Shown piece by piece: positions 17,195-26,339 of a stretch of DNA of 60,165 nt. The stretch lies in NCBI GenBank assembly GCA_903902915.1, contig CAIUWR010000086.1, positions 1 to 60,165 of the forward strand, read 5' to 3'. How positions within the stretch are numbered: position 1 is the stretch's first letter; each line of letters starts with the position of its first letter. This DNA is from an uncultured Hyphomicrobiales bacterium. Its GTDB lineage: Bacteria; Pseudomonadota; Alphaproteobacteria; Rhizobiales; Beijerinckiaceae. Below the pieces are notes generated by a model that searched no databases, was not told where the DNA came from, and was given only the letters and a program-made list of their open reading frames with translations. A program made the translations under genes and the position numbers.

Positions 17195-17611
17195 TCACAG
17201 TCCCTGCGCCATATACGCTCGCCACCCTCCAAGATGTGTGATCTCCAAGGCATCTACGAGCGCGTAGGCCTCGCAAAGGAAACCGCTAACCTGGGTTCCG
17301 TCATCCAATGTGATCTTGCCGACGCCAAGCGGTGCTGGAATCGCTGCGACAAATGCACCGAATGCGGCAGGCGGGAGCGCCCAGACCTCGACATCAAGAC
17401 CTAACTTATCACCTGATCCTGCGAATCCTGGTTCACGGATAAGGCCAGGTTTAGAAGGTGTAGTGCCGGGGAGGACATAAAGGCGGTAATCCCTCGCTGT
17501 GCGGGCGCTGCGCACAAGAAACCCGCCCACCTCAGTAAGTTGATGATTAAGCGGCATCCCGCTGAGATGCGCCCCTACCACCACGATTTCGATGACGTCG
17601 ATGCCTGACAT
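17195..17611 (-). CDS. Stand-alone allophanate hydrolase C-terminal domain (AtzF-C-like)
   Basis: This 138-residue protein matches the C-terminal domain of allophanate hydrolase, a gamma-glutamylcyclotransferase-like fold. It has [51 protein letters not shown] and GGWRAYM. In AtzF this domain follows the amidase domain. Here it is separate, with its own AGAGAAGG ribosome site and ATG at 17611. The AtzF at 30756-32159 lacks exactly this domain, so the two may act together. Independent copies also occur in other bacteria with poorly defined roles. Confidence 0.85.
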   Translation of the reverse strand: MSGIDVIEIVVVGAHLSGMPLNHQLTEVGGFLVRSARTARDYRLYVLPGTTPSKPGLIREPGFAGSGDKLGLDVEVWALPPAAFGAFVAAIPAPLGVGKITLDDGTQVSGFLCEAYALVDALEITHLGGWRAYMAQGL

Positions 17612-17689
17612 GCTAAACCTTCTCTCGTTTATGGCTGTTGAAAATTAGTCTCGAGCAGGTGCCTTTGGAAGGGCTGCGATCAATTACCG

Positions 17690-18110
17690 AGTATAATCGA
17701 CCTGGGGAAGGTCAAGCAAAAAAAAGACCTTTTGGTGCTGGAGGAATCGACCGCTACGCTCGATGTGTCCGCGCAGGCATTGGGGCTTGATGTCCTCGCC
17801 GATCTCAAAGCTTCGCTTAGCATGAGCTATCTCTTCGTCATCCACAATCAGTATGTGGTGCGCCTGATCTGCCACCGGGTCATCATGATGAGAAGCGGGT
17901 GCATTGTCGAGCAGGGTTTCGATATGTATGCCCCATTCGCGCCGCGCGTAGTTCAGCACATCCGGCTGCGAACCGGATGGCGCGAATTCGGCGCCGACAC
18001 CCCCGTCGAGGGCAAAATGCTCAAGGTTCAAGGCGACATCGACGGCGAGCCTCTTGCCGTTCGGCCCGTCGCAAACCGGCCGACCGTGAATGCCGAAATA
18101 TTCACATAGC
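17690..18110 (+). pseudogene. Remnant of an oligopeptide-type ABC ATPase (DppF/OppF C-terminus)
   Basis: The plus strand encodes DLLVLEESTATLDVSAQALG, a degraded Walker B/D-loop, then SYLFVIHNQYVVRLI and MMRSGCIVEQG. These match the C-terminal third of DppF-type ATPases. The Walker A and signature motifs are gone, and key residues are altered (DEPTS to EESTA, SHD to IHN). After about 17940 the frame continues into unrelated sequence (DIDGEPLAVRPVANRP) that I cannot place. Confidence 0.65.
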
Positions 18111-18154
18111 CCATCAGACGCGAGGGACATGGGTTTCATTCTCTAGTACCCGGC

Positions 18155-19552
18155 CTAAAACACTGCCACAGGCGCGTGCGCGACGCCCCGGGACGCAAGA
18201 TCATGCGCGACGCGCAAGGCGATATCCTCGCGCCATGGCGCGGCGATGATTTGCACGCCCATCGGCAATTTTATGCCATCGCTCCAGATGGGTACGGTGA
18301 CAACCGGCAGACCGATAAAGGAAATGGGCTGCGTGAAGATGCCGAGGTTGGCCCTGACCATCATCTCGACGCCGTCGAGAACCATGTTCTTCTGCCCGAT
18401 GAGCGGCGCCCGGCAGGGAGTGGCGGGGGCGACGATGACATCGACCTCGTCGAAGATCTTCAAAACGGCGTCGTGGAACCAGCGGCGGAGTTTCTGCGCC
18501 TGCACGACCCAGGCGCCGGGAACCATGGCGCCCGCGATCAAACGATCCCGCACATCGGGGTCATAATCCATGGCGCGCGTGCGCAGACGGTCCAGATGCA
18601 GGCTCGCGCCTTCCACCATGGTGACGAGATAGCCCGCGGCGCGGGCGCGATGCGCTTCGGGCAATTCGACGCTGTGCGCAGCGCCGAGCGCATGGGCGAC
18701 CACATCGACCGTATCGAACACCTCCGCGCCCGCGCCCCTCGCGAAATAGCCGCTAGCGCGCGCGATGCGCAGTCCCTTGAGGCCCTCGCCCAGCGAAACC
18801 GTCGTCGCCTGCACAGGCCGTTTCGCCTGCATGGGATCGCGCGCATCCTCGCCCTGCATGGCGTCATAGGCCAGCGCCAGATCGAGCGCCGAGCGGCCCA
18901 TCGGACCCAGATGATCGAAGCTGGACACGAAGGGAAAACTGCCTGCGCGCGAGAGCCGCCCATAGGTGGGCTTGAGGCCGAAGAGGCCGCAGAAGGACGA
19001 GGGCACACGAATGGAGCCGTTGGTGTCCGACCCCAGGGTCAGATGCACCATCCCCGCAGCCGCCGCCGTGCCCGAACCGCCCGACGAGCCGCCTGACATA
19101 TGCGCGGGATCATGGGGATTGCGCGAGGGGCCATAGTGGGCGTTCTCGCCGGTGAAGTCATACGCGTATTCGCCCATGTTCAGCGCGCCCATGAGGATAG
19201 CGCCCTGCGATTCGAGTTTGCTGACGAGCGTGGCGTCTGCCTTGGCAGGGACGTGGTCGCGGTTGATGCGCGAGCCTGCGAGGGTGACCTCGCCTGCGAT
19301 GTCGTAGAGGTTCTTCACGGCGAAAACGGCGCCGGCCAGCGGGCCGCAATCCTCACCCTGCGCATGGCGCGCATCGAGCATGGCAGCCTGCGCACGCGCC
19401 CGCCCGGCGGTGACGCAGGTGAAGGCGCCCAGCGCGGGGTCATGGACCGCAATGCGCGCCAGCGACGCCTCGACCATCTCAGTCGCAGTGAAGGAACCGG
19501 CCTTGAAGCCAGCAACGGCTTCGGTCGCCGTTGTGGTGGGGGACGCGCTCAT
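18155..19552 (-). CDS. atzE: AtzE-family amidase (1-carboxybiuret hydrolase subunit)
   Basis: A 465-residue amidase-signature enzyme. The catalytic Lys is in FAVKNLYD, the cis-Ser and nucleophile Ser lie in the MSGGSSGGSGT loop, and the oxyanion strand is in LGSDTNGSIRVPSSFCG. The sequence best fits AtzE, which with AtzG removes ammonia from 1-carboxybiuret in cyanuric acid degradation. Its ATG overlaps the atzG stop by 4 bp, which supports the assignment. No cyanuric acid hydrolase (AtzD) is visible, so the natural substrate here may be another carboxylated ureide. Confidence 0.88.
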   Translation of the reverse strand: MSASPTTTATEAVAGFKAGSFTATEMVEASLARIAVHDPALGAFTCVTAGRARAQAAMLDARHAQGEDCGPLAGAVFAVKNLYDIAGEVTLAGSRINRDHVPAKADATLVSKLESQGAILMGALNMGEYAYDFTGENAHYGPSRNPHDPAHMSGGSSGGSGTAAAAGMVHLTLGSDTNGSIRVPSSFCGLFGLKPTYGRLSRAGSFPFVSSFDHLGPMGRSALDLALAYDAMQGEDARDPMQAKRPVQATTVSLGEGLKGLRIARASGYFARGAGAEVFDTVDVVAHALGAAHSVELPEAHRARAAGYLVTMVEGASLHLDRLRTRAMDYDPDVRDRLIAGAMVPGAWVVQAQKLRRWFHDAVLKIFDEVDVIVAPATPCRAPLIGQKNMVLDGVEMMVRANLGIFTQPISFIGLPVVTVPIWSDGIKLPMGVQIIAAPWREDIALRVAHDLASRGVAHAPVAVF

Positions 19553-19737
19553 AGCGTGAAGACCGACGCTGGTTCCTGCTCGTCGCCGAGCGGGAAATCC
19601 ATGATAAGCGGCGCCATGCGATAGGCCACCGCCAGATGCTCGACCACTACGGGAAAGCCCTCGGGCGGTATGGCCAGTTGCAAAGCCGCCGCGCTCGCCT
19701 CCACGAGGCGCTCGATCTCCTTGGTCTCCACTGTCAC
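19549..19737 (-). CDS. atzG: AtzG-like small subunit (DUF4089)
   Basis: A 62-residue protein that reads ETKEIERLVEASAAALQL, then PVVVEHLAVAYRMAPLIMDF. This two-helix pattern is that of DUF4089/AtzG, the small partner that stabilises AtzE in an AtzG2E2-type complex, similar to GatC with GatA. The start is GTG at 19737 with AAGGAGGT seven bases upstream. A longer frame to 19827 has no good ribosome site. It overlaps atzE by 4 bp, so the two are translationally coupled. Confidence 0.88.
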   Translation of the reverse strand: MTVETKEIERLVEASAAALQLAIPPEGFPVVVEHLAVAYRMAPLIMDFPLGDEQEPASVFTL

Positions 19738-20003
19738 GCCAGCACCTCCTTGAGTTGTGGAAAGCTCGTCGCCTGACCGATGGCGCCTTGTTGCGCCCGG
19801 ATCATTGCTTGAGCGGCCATTCTGCAATGCGGAACACAGGTTTCTCCCACCTCGTTGACGGATGAAGGGAACACGTTTCGAAATTCACGCATAGCCCATG
19901 ATCTCTTTCGTCAAAGACGGCGCCAGATGGTGGGCGCTGCATGGAAAGCCTCTGAAATCAGAAACTCTGCCTCGAAAACAGGCGCCTGATCCAGCAAATG
20001 ATA
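19738..20003. other. Intergenic stretch upstream of atzG
   Basis: About 270 bp between atzG and the CodA-like gene, both on the minus strand. I see no recognisable promoter, terminator or gene. Confidence 0.4.
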
Positions 20004-21335
20004 TCAAGGAGCCCCCACCCAGGGGTCCAGTTCCCGATAATCGGGGGGCGTCGTGTCGATGGGGCGCCCCTTCACGAGCACGGCGCGATCATTCTGCGGG
20101 CGGGCGTTCATCTCGTTGAAGCTGCGCGCCCGCAGGACGATCAGATCTGCGGGCAGGCCCGCCTGCAGCCGCCCATGGTCAGGCAAGCCCATGACAGCGG
20201 CAGGCGTGCTGGCGACGAGGCGCAGCCAGTCGGGGCCGGTGTGGTCCAGCTGGAGGATGCGGACGGACTCCCGGTAAACTTCCAGCAGATCGAGGTCGCC
20301 ATAGGCGTAGAAGGGGTCGCGCGTGTTGTCGCTGGCGACCGACACCGAAACCCCTGCTGCGGCGAATTCATGCACGGTGGTGACGCCGCGCCAGCGCGGG
20401 GTGCGGTGCGCCGTGCGACCCATGAGATACATGTTGCAGATGGGCAAGGAGACCACGCTGAGGCCCGCATCCGCCACCCGCTTGATCGTATCCTCGCGCT
20501 CCGCGTCCGGCGCCAGCGCCAGCGCGCAGCAATGGCCGGCGACCACGCGCCCGGCAAAACCCGTGGCGAGGACCATATCGGCGATGGCGGCGAGGGTGCG
20601 CGCCTCGCTCTCGTCGGTTTCATCGACGTGGAAATCGAGATCAAGCCCGTTGGCGGCCGCCGCCTCGAAGAGTCGGGCGAGCGCTCTATGGCATCGCTCA
20701 TCCACCGCCCCCAGATAGGTCATGCCGCCCATGACGCCGCCGTAGTGGGCGACCTGGGCGACCAGTTGCCGGAACATGGGCTCATCATCCAGCGCGTAAT
20801 CGATGGGAAAAAGCGCGACGGCCTGCAGATCCACGCGCCCCTTCCAGGCCTCGCGCATTTCGGCGAAGACCGGCCAGGAGATGGCCGCCTGCTTGCCAAG
20901 GGAATCGATGTGAGTGCGCACCGCAGATGTCCCGTGCGCATAGGCGCAGCGCAGGGCGAAATCCATGCGCGCGCGCACATCGTCCCCATTCCAGTTGGCG
21001 GCGCGATCCTCCATGACGCTGACGCGCGCGCCACCATGGGTGCCATCGGGGTTCGAGCGCCGCGACCAGATATGCCCCTTGTCGAGATGGGTGTGCAGAT
21101 CGACAAGGCGCGGAAGCACGATCCCCTGATCGCAGTCCATCACAGGCGCAGTGGAACCCAGCGTTCCGGGCGCCCCCATGGCAGTGATGCGCCCGCCCTG
21201 AATCAGCAGATCGCAGGCGCCGAGCCCCTCGCCGGCAGGCGGCAGAGCGCCCGCCGTGGTGAGGCAAAGCGGGACCCGCGCATGGGCCAGCACGAAGTCA
21301 TCGGTTTGCGGAAAAGTCAGGCTATGCGGGGGCAT
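20004..21335 (-). CDS. CodA-like amidohydrolase (cytosine deaminase family)
   Basis: This 443-residue metal-dependent amidohydrolase resembles cytosine deaminase (about 425 residues). Metal ligands are in VDLHTHLDKGH and in HVDETDESE and AGHCCALA, with the catalytic Asp in SVASDNTRDPFYAYGDLDLL, a signature of the CodA branch. CodA-type enzymes deaminate cytosine, isoguanine, creatinine or related rings. The substrate here is unknown, but the creatininase-family protein and AtzE nearby suggest a cyclic ureide or amidine. It is followed downstream by atzG-atzE. Confidence 0.88.
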   Translation of the reverse strand: MPPHSLTFPQTDDFVLAHARVPLCLTTAGALPPAGEGLGACDLLIQGGRITAMGAPGTLGSTAPVMDCDQGIVLPRLVDLHTHLDKGHIWSRRSNPDGTHGGARVSVMEDRAANWNGDDVRARMDFALRCAYAHGTSAVRTHIDSLGKQAAISWPVFAEMREAWKGRVDLQAVALFPIDYALDDEPMFRQLVAQVAHYGGVMGGMTYLGAVDERCHRALARLFEAAAANGLDLDFHVDETDESEARTLAAIADMVLATGFAGRVVAGHCCALALAPDAEREDTIKRVADAGLSVVSLPICNMYLMGRTAHRTPRWRGVTTVHEFAAAGVSVSVASDNTRDPFYAYGDLDLLEVYRESVRILQLDHTGPDWLRLVASTPAAVMGLPDHGRLQAGLPADLIVLRARSFNEMNARPQNDRAVLVKGRPIDTTPPDYRELDPWVGAP

Positions 21336-21382
21336 CGATCCTCCATCTGGTGACGGGCCGTTATCAAAGGGGAGCTGCCTGT

Positions 21383-21766
21383 TTATTTCATAGCGGTCAC
21401 CTCAACCTCCACCTTGAACTGCGGCAAGGTGAAGCCCGACACGATCACCAGCGTCGAGGCGAAAAGCGGCTTGGGGACATAACGCGCGCGAACGGCGCTG
21501 TAGATCGGGAAATAGCCGCGATCCGTGACGAAGCCGGTGAAGCGGACCACGTCGTCAAAGGTCATATCAGCGCTGGCGAGGATCGCCTTGATGTTCTCGA
21601 AACACAGAACGGCCTGCGCCTCCACATCGGAAGGGATTTCGCCCGCCAGCGTGGCGCCGAGTTGGCCGGACGCGAAGAGCATGCGGGCGCCCACGGGGGC
21701 GACAACCGCGTGGCTATAGGGTGCCAGGGGAGGCGCGATCTCCGGAGGGTTGATGGCGGTACGCAT
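21383..21766 (-). CDS. RidA family protein (enamine/imine deaminase)
   Basis: A 127-residue YjgF/YER057c/UK114 protein. APYSHAVVAPVGARMLFASGQ and the AVLCFENIKAILASADMTFDDVV region are family hallmarks. The Arg that binds the ligand carboxylate in RidA lies in the SAVRARYV helix region rather than in the usual P(x)R(S/T) position, so it may be an Rid4-7 type without standard imine deaminase activity. The start is ATG 21766. It sits between the CodA-like and isochorismatase-fold genes; RutC (RidA fold) and RutB (isochorismatase fold) form a comparable pair in the pyrimidine Rut pathway. Confidence 0.87.
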   Translation of the reverse strand: MRTAINPPEIAPPLAPYSHAVVAPVGARMLFASGQLGATLAGEIPSDVEAQAVLCFENIKAILASADMTFDDVVRFTGFVTDRGYFPIYSAVRARYVPKPLFASTLVIVSGFTLPQFKVEVEVTAMK

Positions 21767-21812
21767 GAAGGATCCCCTTGATTGATAGCGGCGCTGAACG
21801 TTGTGGCGCGCA

Positions 21813-22601
21813 TCACGCCTCCGGCGCCTCGTGAATTTCGAAGCCGGTGGAAGGCGCCACAAAACCGAAGATCTGCTTGATGTTGTAGAGCGCCGCCTGC
21901 CAGCAGAAATCGGGCGATGTGGTGGCTGCGCAATCCTCCACCAGAATGGTATCATAGCCCAGAAAATTGGCGTCCGCGAGCGTATGCAACACGCATTGAT
22001 CCGCATTGACGCCGCTGAACAGCAGCGTCTTCACATCGAGATTGCGCAGGATGGAATCCAGCGGCGTATCCCAGAAGCCGGACATGCGGTGCTTGGCGAC
22101 ATGGATATCCGAGGCCTCCTGATGCAACTCATCCACGATTTGCGCGGACCAGCTTCCTTCAGTCAGAACGCGCGAGCCGGTCTTGGGCAAGGGATCGCCA
22201 AGGCCCACGCCGCGCCCTGAGCCATTGTACACATGCAGCAAGGCTGGCGAGAGATTCATCCGGTCGGGACGCGCGGCCCATTTCAACCAGATGATCGGCA
22301 CTCTGGCGGCGCGCAGTTGCGGCAGAAAGGCGTTGAGCGACGCGATGGGCTTTCGCGCGGGCATCACATCGACGCCGATGGAGGCCAGCCAGCCATCCGC
22401 ATGGCAGAAATCATTCTGCATATCGACCACGATCATCGCGGTGCGCGCCAGATCGATGGTGATGGGCTTGGGCTGCGCCATCACAGGCGCAGGCTTGGCG
22501 CTGCGCAGGGGCCGCACGAGATCGGCGTGATCCGCGCTGACCCGCCATGAGGCGGGCTGCGAAGCGCCAAGGGAGCGAAGATCAAAAGACGATGCGGACA
22601 T
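21813..22601 (-). CDS. Isochorismatase-family cysteine hydrolase
   Basis: A 262-residue hydrolase with the complete Asp-Lys-Cys triad: IVVDMQNDF (near residue 60), VAKHRMSGF and GVNADQCVLHTLADA. An N-terminal extension of about 45 residues precedes the fold. Relatives include RutB (ureidoacrylate), biuret hydrolase and N-carbamoylsarcosine amidase, all of which release carbamate or ammonia from ureido groups. The RidA neighbour 46 bp downstream recalls RutB-RutC, although no RutA is here. I favour a ureido-substrate amidase; the precise substrate is undetermined. Confidence 0.85.
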   Translation of the reverse strand: MSASSFDLRSLGASQPASWRVSADHADLVRPLRSAKPAPVMAQPKPITIDLARTAMIVVDMQNDFCHADGWLASIGVDVMPARKPIASLNAFLPQLRAARVPIIWLKWAARPDRMNLSPALLHVYNGSGRGVGLGDPLPKTGSRVLTEGSWSAQIVDELHQEASDIHVAKHRMSGFWDTPLDSILRNLDVKTLLFSGVNADQCVLHTLADANFLGYDTILVEDCAATTSPDFCWQAALYNIKQIFGFVAPSTGFEIHEAPEA

Positions 22602-22696
22602 ATTCGTTTGCGCTCCTTGATGTTCGCGTTACCATGTCGCCTCACGCCAACTCATGCTTCGCCTGAAGGCCATCATTTCCGTTAGGGAATACACCC

Positions 22697-23134
22697 ATGA
22701 CGCCATCCCCTGTCATCGCCCGGCGCGCCGCCGATTACGAAACCTTCCGCATCGCGCCTGAAGACACCAACCGCATGGCGCTGATCGCCGATCCCCTTCG
22801 CGACAATGTGCCCTTCACCGCGATCATCGAGATTTTCGATCCCCATGGAAAGACGCCCCCCAACACCCATCAGGACGCCTTTGAATTGTTCCATGTGCTC
22901 TCCGGAAGCGGCATCGCCTATTGCAATGGCGAGACCTTCCCGATCACACGCGGCGACAGCTTCGTGGTTAGTCCCGGCCACGAGCATGTGGTCGAAAACC
23001 CCAATGATGAACGCCTCTATTGCCTCACGGTGATGATGCCGAACGAAGGTTTTGCAGAACTGATCCATGGGGGCGTCAAGCAGGGGCTGGACGCTGGCGA
23101 TCTCATGGCCATCGCCGGCGTCCAGAAATCATGA
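22697..23134 (+). CDS. Cupin-domain protein
   Basis: A 145-residue single-domain cupin. Motif 1 reads PNTHQDAFELFHVLSG and motif 2 GDSFVVSPGHEHVVEN, with His and Glu/Gln positions suited to one metal ion. It is the only plus-strand gene in this part of the region. It is divergent from the isochorismatase-fold gene and convergent, with a 6-bp overlap, on the creatininase-family gene. It may be a small dioxygenase, isomerase or sensor for the same pathway; no substrate can be inferred. Confidence 0.85.
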   Translation: MTPSPVIARRAADYETFRIAPEDTNRMALIADPLRDNVPFTAIIEIFDPHGKTPPNTHQDAFELFHVLSGSGIAYCNGETFPITRGDSFVVSPGHEHVVENPNDERLYCLTVMMPNEGFAELIHGGVKQGLDAGDLMAIAGVQKS

Positions 23135-23923
23135 TAGGTCCGAGAGTGGAAAGTCCGTCACGTCGCGCAACAGTTCGATGAAGCCGAGCGCCTGATGCTC
23201 GGCGGTGAGGCGTCCTTTTTCAGCCGTTGAAAGCGTGGCGTCGCCCGCCGCGCCATCCGGGTTGATGTCGCCCGCCATCCAACCATAGGCGGGCAGCCCC
23301 GTGGTGCGCAGGCGCTTGTAGCGTTGTTCCATGGCGACGGCCGTGGACACGAAGTTCTTCGCCTTTTCCGTGCGCGCGAGTTCGGGACGAAAGTGCAGCA
23401 CCAGCGAGGTCTCGATATCGCCCGCGTGAATGCCATGGGCGTCCTCGGCCGGCGTATACATGCCCGCAGGCACGCCGAACCGGCGCCAGGAGGTGTGCAC
23501 GCAGAACATGTCGCAGCGCACCCGCAACTCACGCGCCACCACAGCCAGCAAGTCAGCATTGCCGCCGTGGGAATTGACGAAGATGAGCTTGCGCAACCCC
23601 GCGCGATGCACGGATTCGCCAAGCTCGATCCACGTCGCCAACGCACTCTGCGCCGAGAAGGTCAGCGTGCCCGGCGAGCGGATATGCTCATTGGATTTGC
23701 CGACCGACATGATGGGCAGGAAGAGCACATTGATGTCATCGGGCAGGCGCGCCACAACCTCTCGCACCATGCCTTCGCCTAGAATCGCGTCGGTGGCGAC
23801 CGGCAGATGCGGCCCATGCTGCTCATGGGCCGCGATGGGCGCGACCGCAATGGTGCGGTTCGGATCGAGGGTTTCGAAGTCCTCGGTGGTCAGGTCGCCC
23901 CAATAACGCCAGCGCATGTGCAT
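23129..23923 (-). CDS. Creatininase-family amidohydrolase
   Basis: A 264-residue member of the creatinine amidohydrolase family. Metal-binding motifs are in AAHEQHGPHLPVATDA (residues about 32-47), VNSHGGNADL and HAGDIETSLVL. Family enzymes open cyclic amides such as creatinine or deformylate small amides, using two metal ions. True creatininases are about 260 residues, so the length fits, but no creatinase gene is present and the substrate may differ. It follows the FAD-oxidase gene by a few bases in the transporter-led operon. Confidence 0.85.
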   Translation of the reverse strand: MHMRWRYWGDLTTEDFETLDPNRTIAVAPIAAHEQHGPHLPVATDAILGEGMVREVVARLPDDINVLFLPIMSVGKSNEHIRSPGTLTFSAQSALATWIELGESVHRAGLRKLIFVNSHGGNADLLAVVARELRVRCDMFCVHTSWRRFGVPAGMYTPAEDAHGIHAGDIETSLVLHFRPELARTEKAKNFVSTAVAMEQRYKRLRTTGLPAYGWMAGDINPDGAAGDATLSTAEKGRLTAEHQALGFIELLRDVTDFPLSDLS

Positions 23924-23928
23924 GTCCT

Positions 23929-25308
23929 CTAAACGTGTTCGGCATGGGGCGCGAATGTGCGCATCTTCCCGGGATTGAGCAAGCCCTGGGGATCGACCTG
24001 GTGCTTGAAGCCAAGCTGATCCGCATCAGCGCGCTTGTGGCGACTGCCATCCTCCAGCGTGACCACATGGGGGTTCGCGATGAAAACACCGCGCGCCTCG
24101 TAGGCCGCGATCATTTCATTGACCCGATCCGCCGTCGAATAGCGAATGACGGGCAAGGCGCTGGCAGTCAGGCGGCCGCCGAAGCGGATGAACTCCAGAT
24201 GCTGCATCTGCTCGTCGCCAAACAGCGCACTGGTTTCACGCACGGACTCAGCAAGGCGATCATGCGGAAAGAGGCATTGGAGATAGGTGACGGCGCGATC
24301 GGTCTTGAGCACGTTCAGCGTCGAATGGTTCCAGGTATATTCATAGACTGGCGTATGGCCGGGCGTTTCGTCGAAATCCTCCTCATGGACCACCGCGCCC
24401 CGCGCGCCGATCAGCGCCTCGAAATAGGGCAGGAAGGGCCTGGCGATCATGCAAATGAGAATGCTCTCGTGCTCGCCAATCTTGCCGGCAATGCCGCTGA
24501 AATGGCGCACCAGCGGCGCTTCGCAGACTGAAAGCAGTTTCTTCACGATGCCGTCGGCGAGCGCGATTTCGTGACCCACCTGCACGGCTGTGGCGTAATC
24601 GCTGAAACTGACGACCACATCCACCCATTCCCATTTCGGCGCCAAGGGCATGTCGAGGCGCGTGATGATGCCCGTGGTGCCATAGGCGCGATTGACCTTC
24701 TGCGCGGCGTCGGCCGAAAGATCGATCACACGCGGTTCGCGCTCCACCGTCACGATGCGCGCGCCCAGGATATTGCCGGGCTCGCGCAAGCCGCCATAGT
24801 TAATGGAGCCGACGCCGCCCGAACCACCGGCGACAAAGCCGCCGACGGTGGCTGTGCGCTTGGTGGAGGGATGCATGCGCTGCTCCCAACCCGAAGGCGC
24901 GAGGGCCGCATCAATATCCACCATGCGCGCGCCAGCCTCAACGCGCACCACGCCGGGGCTGTGCGAGATGATCTGCGTCATGCCGATCATGTCGATGACG
25001 ACGCCGCCCTCCATGGGCACGCATTGTCCGTAATTGCCGGTGCCCGCGCCGCGCGGCGTCAGCGGCACGCCATGGCGCGCGCAGGCGCCGGCGACGCGGA
25101 TCACATCGGCCTCGTTACGCGGCGCCACGACGGCGTCCGCGACCTTGCCCGCGAGCTGCTCGTTCAGGATCGGGCTGTACCAGAAGTAATCGCGCGACTT
25201 GCGGCGAATGGCGACGGGCTCGGCGATGATCGGCACGCCATCAATGTCAGACAGAACGCGCTCGACCGCGCGCGCGCGGCTCAAGGCCGCCTCGGTGGAA
25301 ATATTCAT
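23929..25308 (-). CDS. FAD-binding oxidase (PCMH/GlcD type), copy 1
   Basis: A 459-residue flavoprotein with the PCMH FAD domain at about residues 50-230. Markers are TPRGAGTGNYGQCVPMEGG and VGGFVAGGSGGVGSINYGGL. A GlcD/vanillyl-alcohol-oxidase-like C-terminal half follows, ending NPGKMRTF. The N-terminal VAIRRKSRDYFWYSP matches the paralogue at 29296-30675 along its whole length. Its start overlaps the Rieske oxygenase stop by 4 bp. It may oxidise an alcohol or amine formed by the Rieske enzyme; the acceptor is unknown. Confidence 0.87.
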   Translation of the reverse strand: MNISTEAALSRARAVERVLSDIDGVPIIAEPVAIRRKSRDYFWYSPILNEQLAGKVADAVVAPRNEADVIRVAGACARHGVPLTPRGAGTGNYGQCVPMEGGVVIDMIGMTQIISHSPGVVRVEAGARMVDIDAALAPSGWEQRMHPSTKRTATVGGFVAGGSGGVGSINYGGLREPGNILGARIVTVEREPRVIDLSADAAQKVNRAYGTTGIITRLDMPLAPKWEWVDVVVSFSDYATAVQVGHEIALADGIVKKLLSVCEAPLVRHFSGIAGKIGEHESILICMIARPFLPYFEALIGARGAVVHEEDFDETPGHTPVYEYTWNHSTLNVLKTDRAVTYLQCLFPHDRLAESVRETSALFGDEQMQHLEFIRFGGRLTASALPVIRYSTADRVNEMIAAYEARGVFIANPHVVTLEDGSRHKRADADQLGFKHQVDPQGLLNPGKMRTFAPHAEHV

Positions 25309-26318
25309 CGCGGAACCTCCGTCTCGCCGTGGCTTTGCAACAATTCGAAAAGCCTGCGGCGCATGATCATGCCGGGACGGTCAGAGGGCATATGCATTTC
25401 CAGTTTGCGGCTCATGTCGACGATGGCGTCGGGGTCCGTGGTTTCGAGGGCTTCGCGATCTTCGGCGATGATGGCGGCGTCCCAATCGATCAGCTCCTGC
25501 GTCGAGCAATCGGCCTCGGTGTCGTTGCGATAGAGAATCTGCACGACCTGTATCAAGCCGTCATCGATGGGCGTGGCGCAGTTGAAGATGATGTGCCGAA
25601 TCCCTGAGGGATATTCCATATCGAGGCGGCGGCAGAAGGGCATGAACCATTTGTTGCGCATGTGCCGCGTGGTCACGGCGTTCGTCGTGCCGGTGATGCG
25701 CGCCGCGTGCGGCGGATTGACGACCTCCACGATGGTCTCCGCCTCGAAGCCGTAATCCGTCTCGACGATTTCGTATTTCTCGGGTTTGGGCCGGTTCGCG
25801 TCGCCAAAGGTGCCCTTATGAACGAAGGCGAAATGCGCGTTGTCGAAGGAGTTTTCCATCAGGCGCAGGGACGAAGTGTTCCACTTGTCATAGAATTGGT
25901 GGATCTGGCGATAGCCGGGCGTCACAGCCTCCGGCACATCAGGGATGTCAGACAGCGGCTCATCGAGCGCCACCCAGACATAGCCATAACGTTCCTTCGC
26001 ATGATAAGCCGTCGCGCGGCCCTCGGGCAGCGGCTGCTCCTTTGGAAACTGCGGGATGGCGACGAGCTTGCCGGAGCCGTCATAGGTCCAGCCGTGATAG
26101 GCGCAGACGATATGGCCGTCCTTGACCCAGCCCTTGGAGAGTTTCGCCGTGCGATGGCAGCAGCGGTCCGCCAGCGCTGCGGGCTTGTCGTCCGCGCCAA
26201 GAAACACCACGATGCTTTCGCCCAGGAGCGTGAATGGCTTCGGGCCGTCGCGCAGGGACTCCACGGGAATGGTCGCGTACCAGAACTTGCGGAGAACCGC
26301 CTGGCGTGTGCTGAGCAT
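25305..26318 (-). CDS. Rieske-type ring-hydroxylating oxygenase, large subunit
   Basis: A 337-residue Rieske non-haem iron oxygenase. The 2Fe-2S ligands are in CCHRTAKLS and CAYHGWTYD (residues about 46-70). The mononuclear iron site is in ENSFDNAHFAFVH. The C-terminal part resembles the vanillate demethylase/pheophorbide oxygenase group, which often removes methyl groups. No dedicated reductase gene is adjacent, so electrons must come from elsewhere. It lies between the permease and the FAD oxidase. An N- or O-demethylation or ring hydroxylation step is the likely role. Confidence 0.9.
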   Translation of the reverse strand: MLSTRQAVLRKFWYATIPVESLRDGPKPFTLLGESIVVFLGADDKPAALADRCCHRTAKLSKGWVKDGHIVCAYHGWTYDGSGKLVAIPQFPKEQPLPEGRATAYHAKERYGYVWVALDEPLSDIPDVPEAVTPGYRQIHQFYDKWNTSSLRLMENSFDNAHFAFVHKGTFGDANRPKPEKYEIVETDYGFEAETIVEVVNPPHAARITGTTNAVTTRHMRNKWFMPFCRRLDMEYPSGIRHIIFNCATPIDDGLIQVVQILYRNDTEADCSTQELIDWDAAIIAEDREALETTDPDAIVDMSRKLEMHMPSDRPGMIMRRRLFELLQSHGETEVPR

Positions 26319-26339
26319 GGTGACCTCGGTTTGGTTGTT

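Noticed and set aside
17684-18139. Minus-strand frame containing ILIVDDEE, resembling a response regulator receiver
   Set aside because: It is the exact complement of the recognisable ABC ATPase remnant on the plus strand and has no other receiver features.
21813-22601. Biuret hydrolase assignment
   Set aside because: The triad fits, but the N-terminal region differs from the biuret hydrolase pattern I know and no specific residues can be confirmed.
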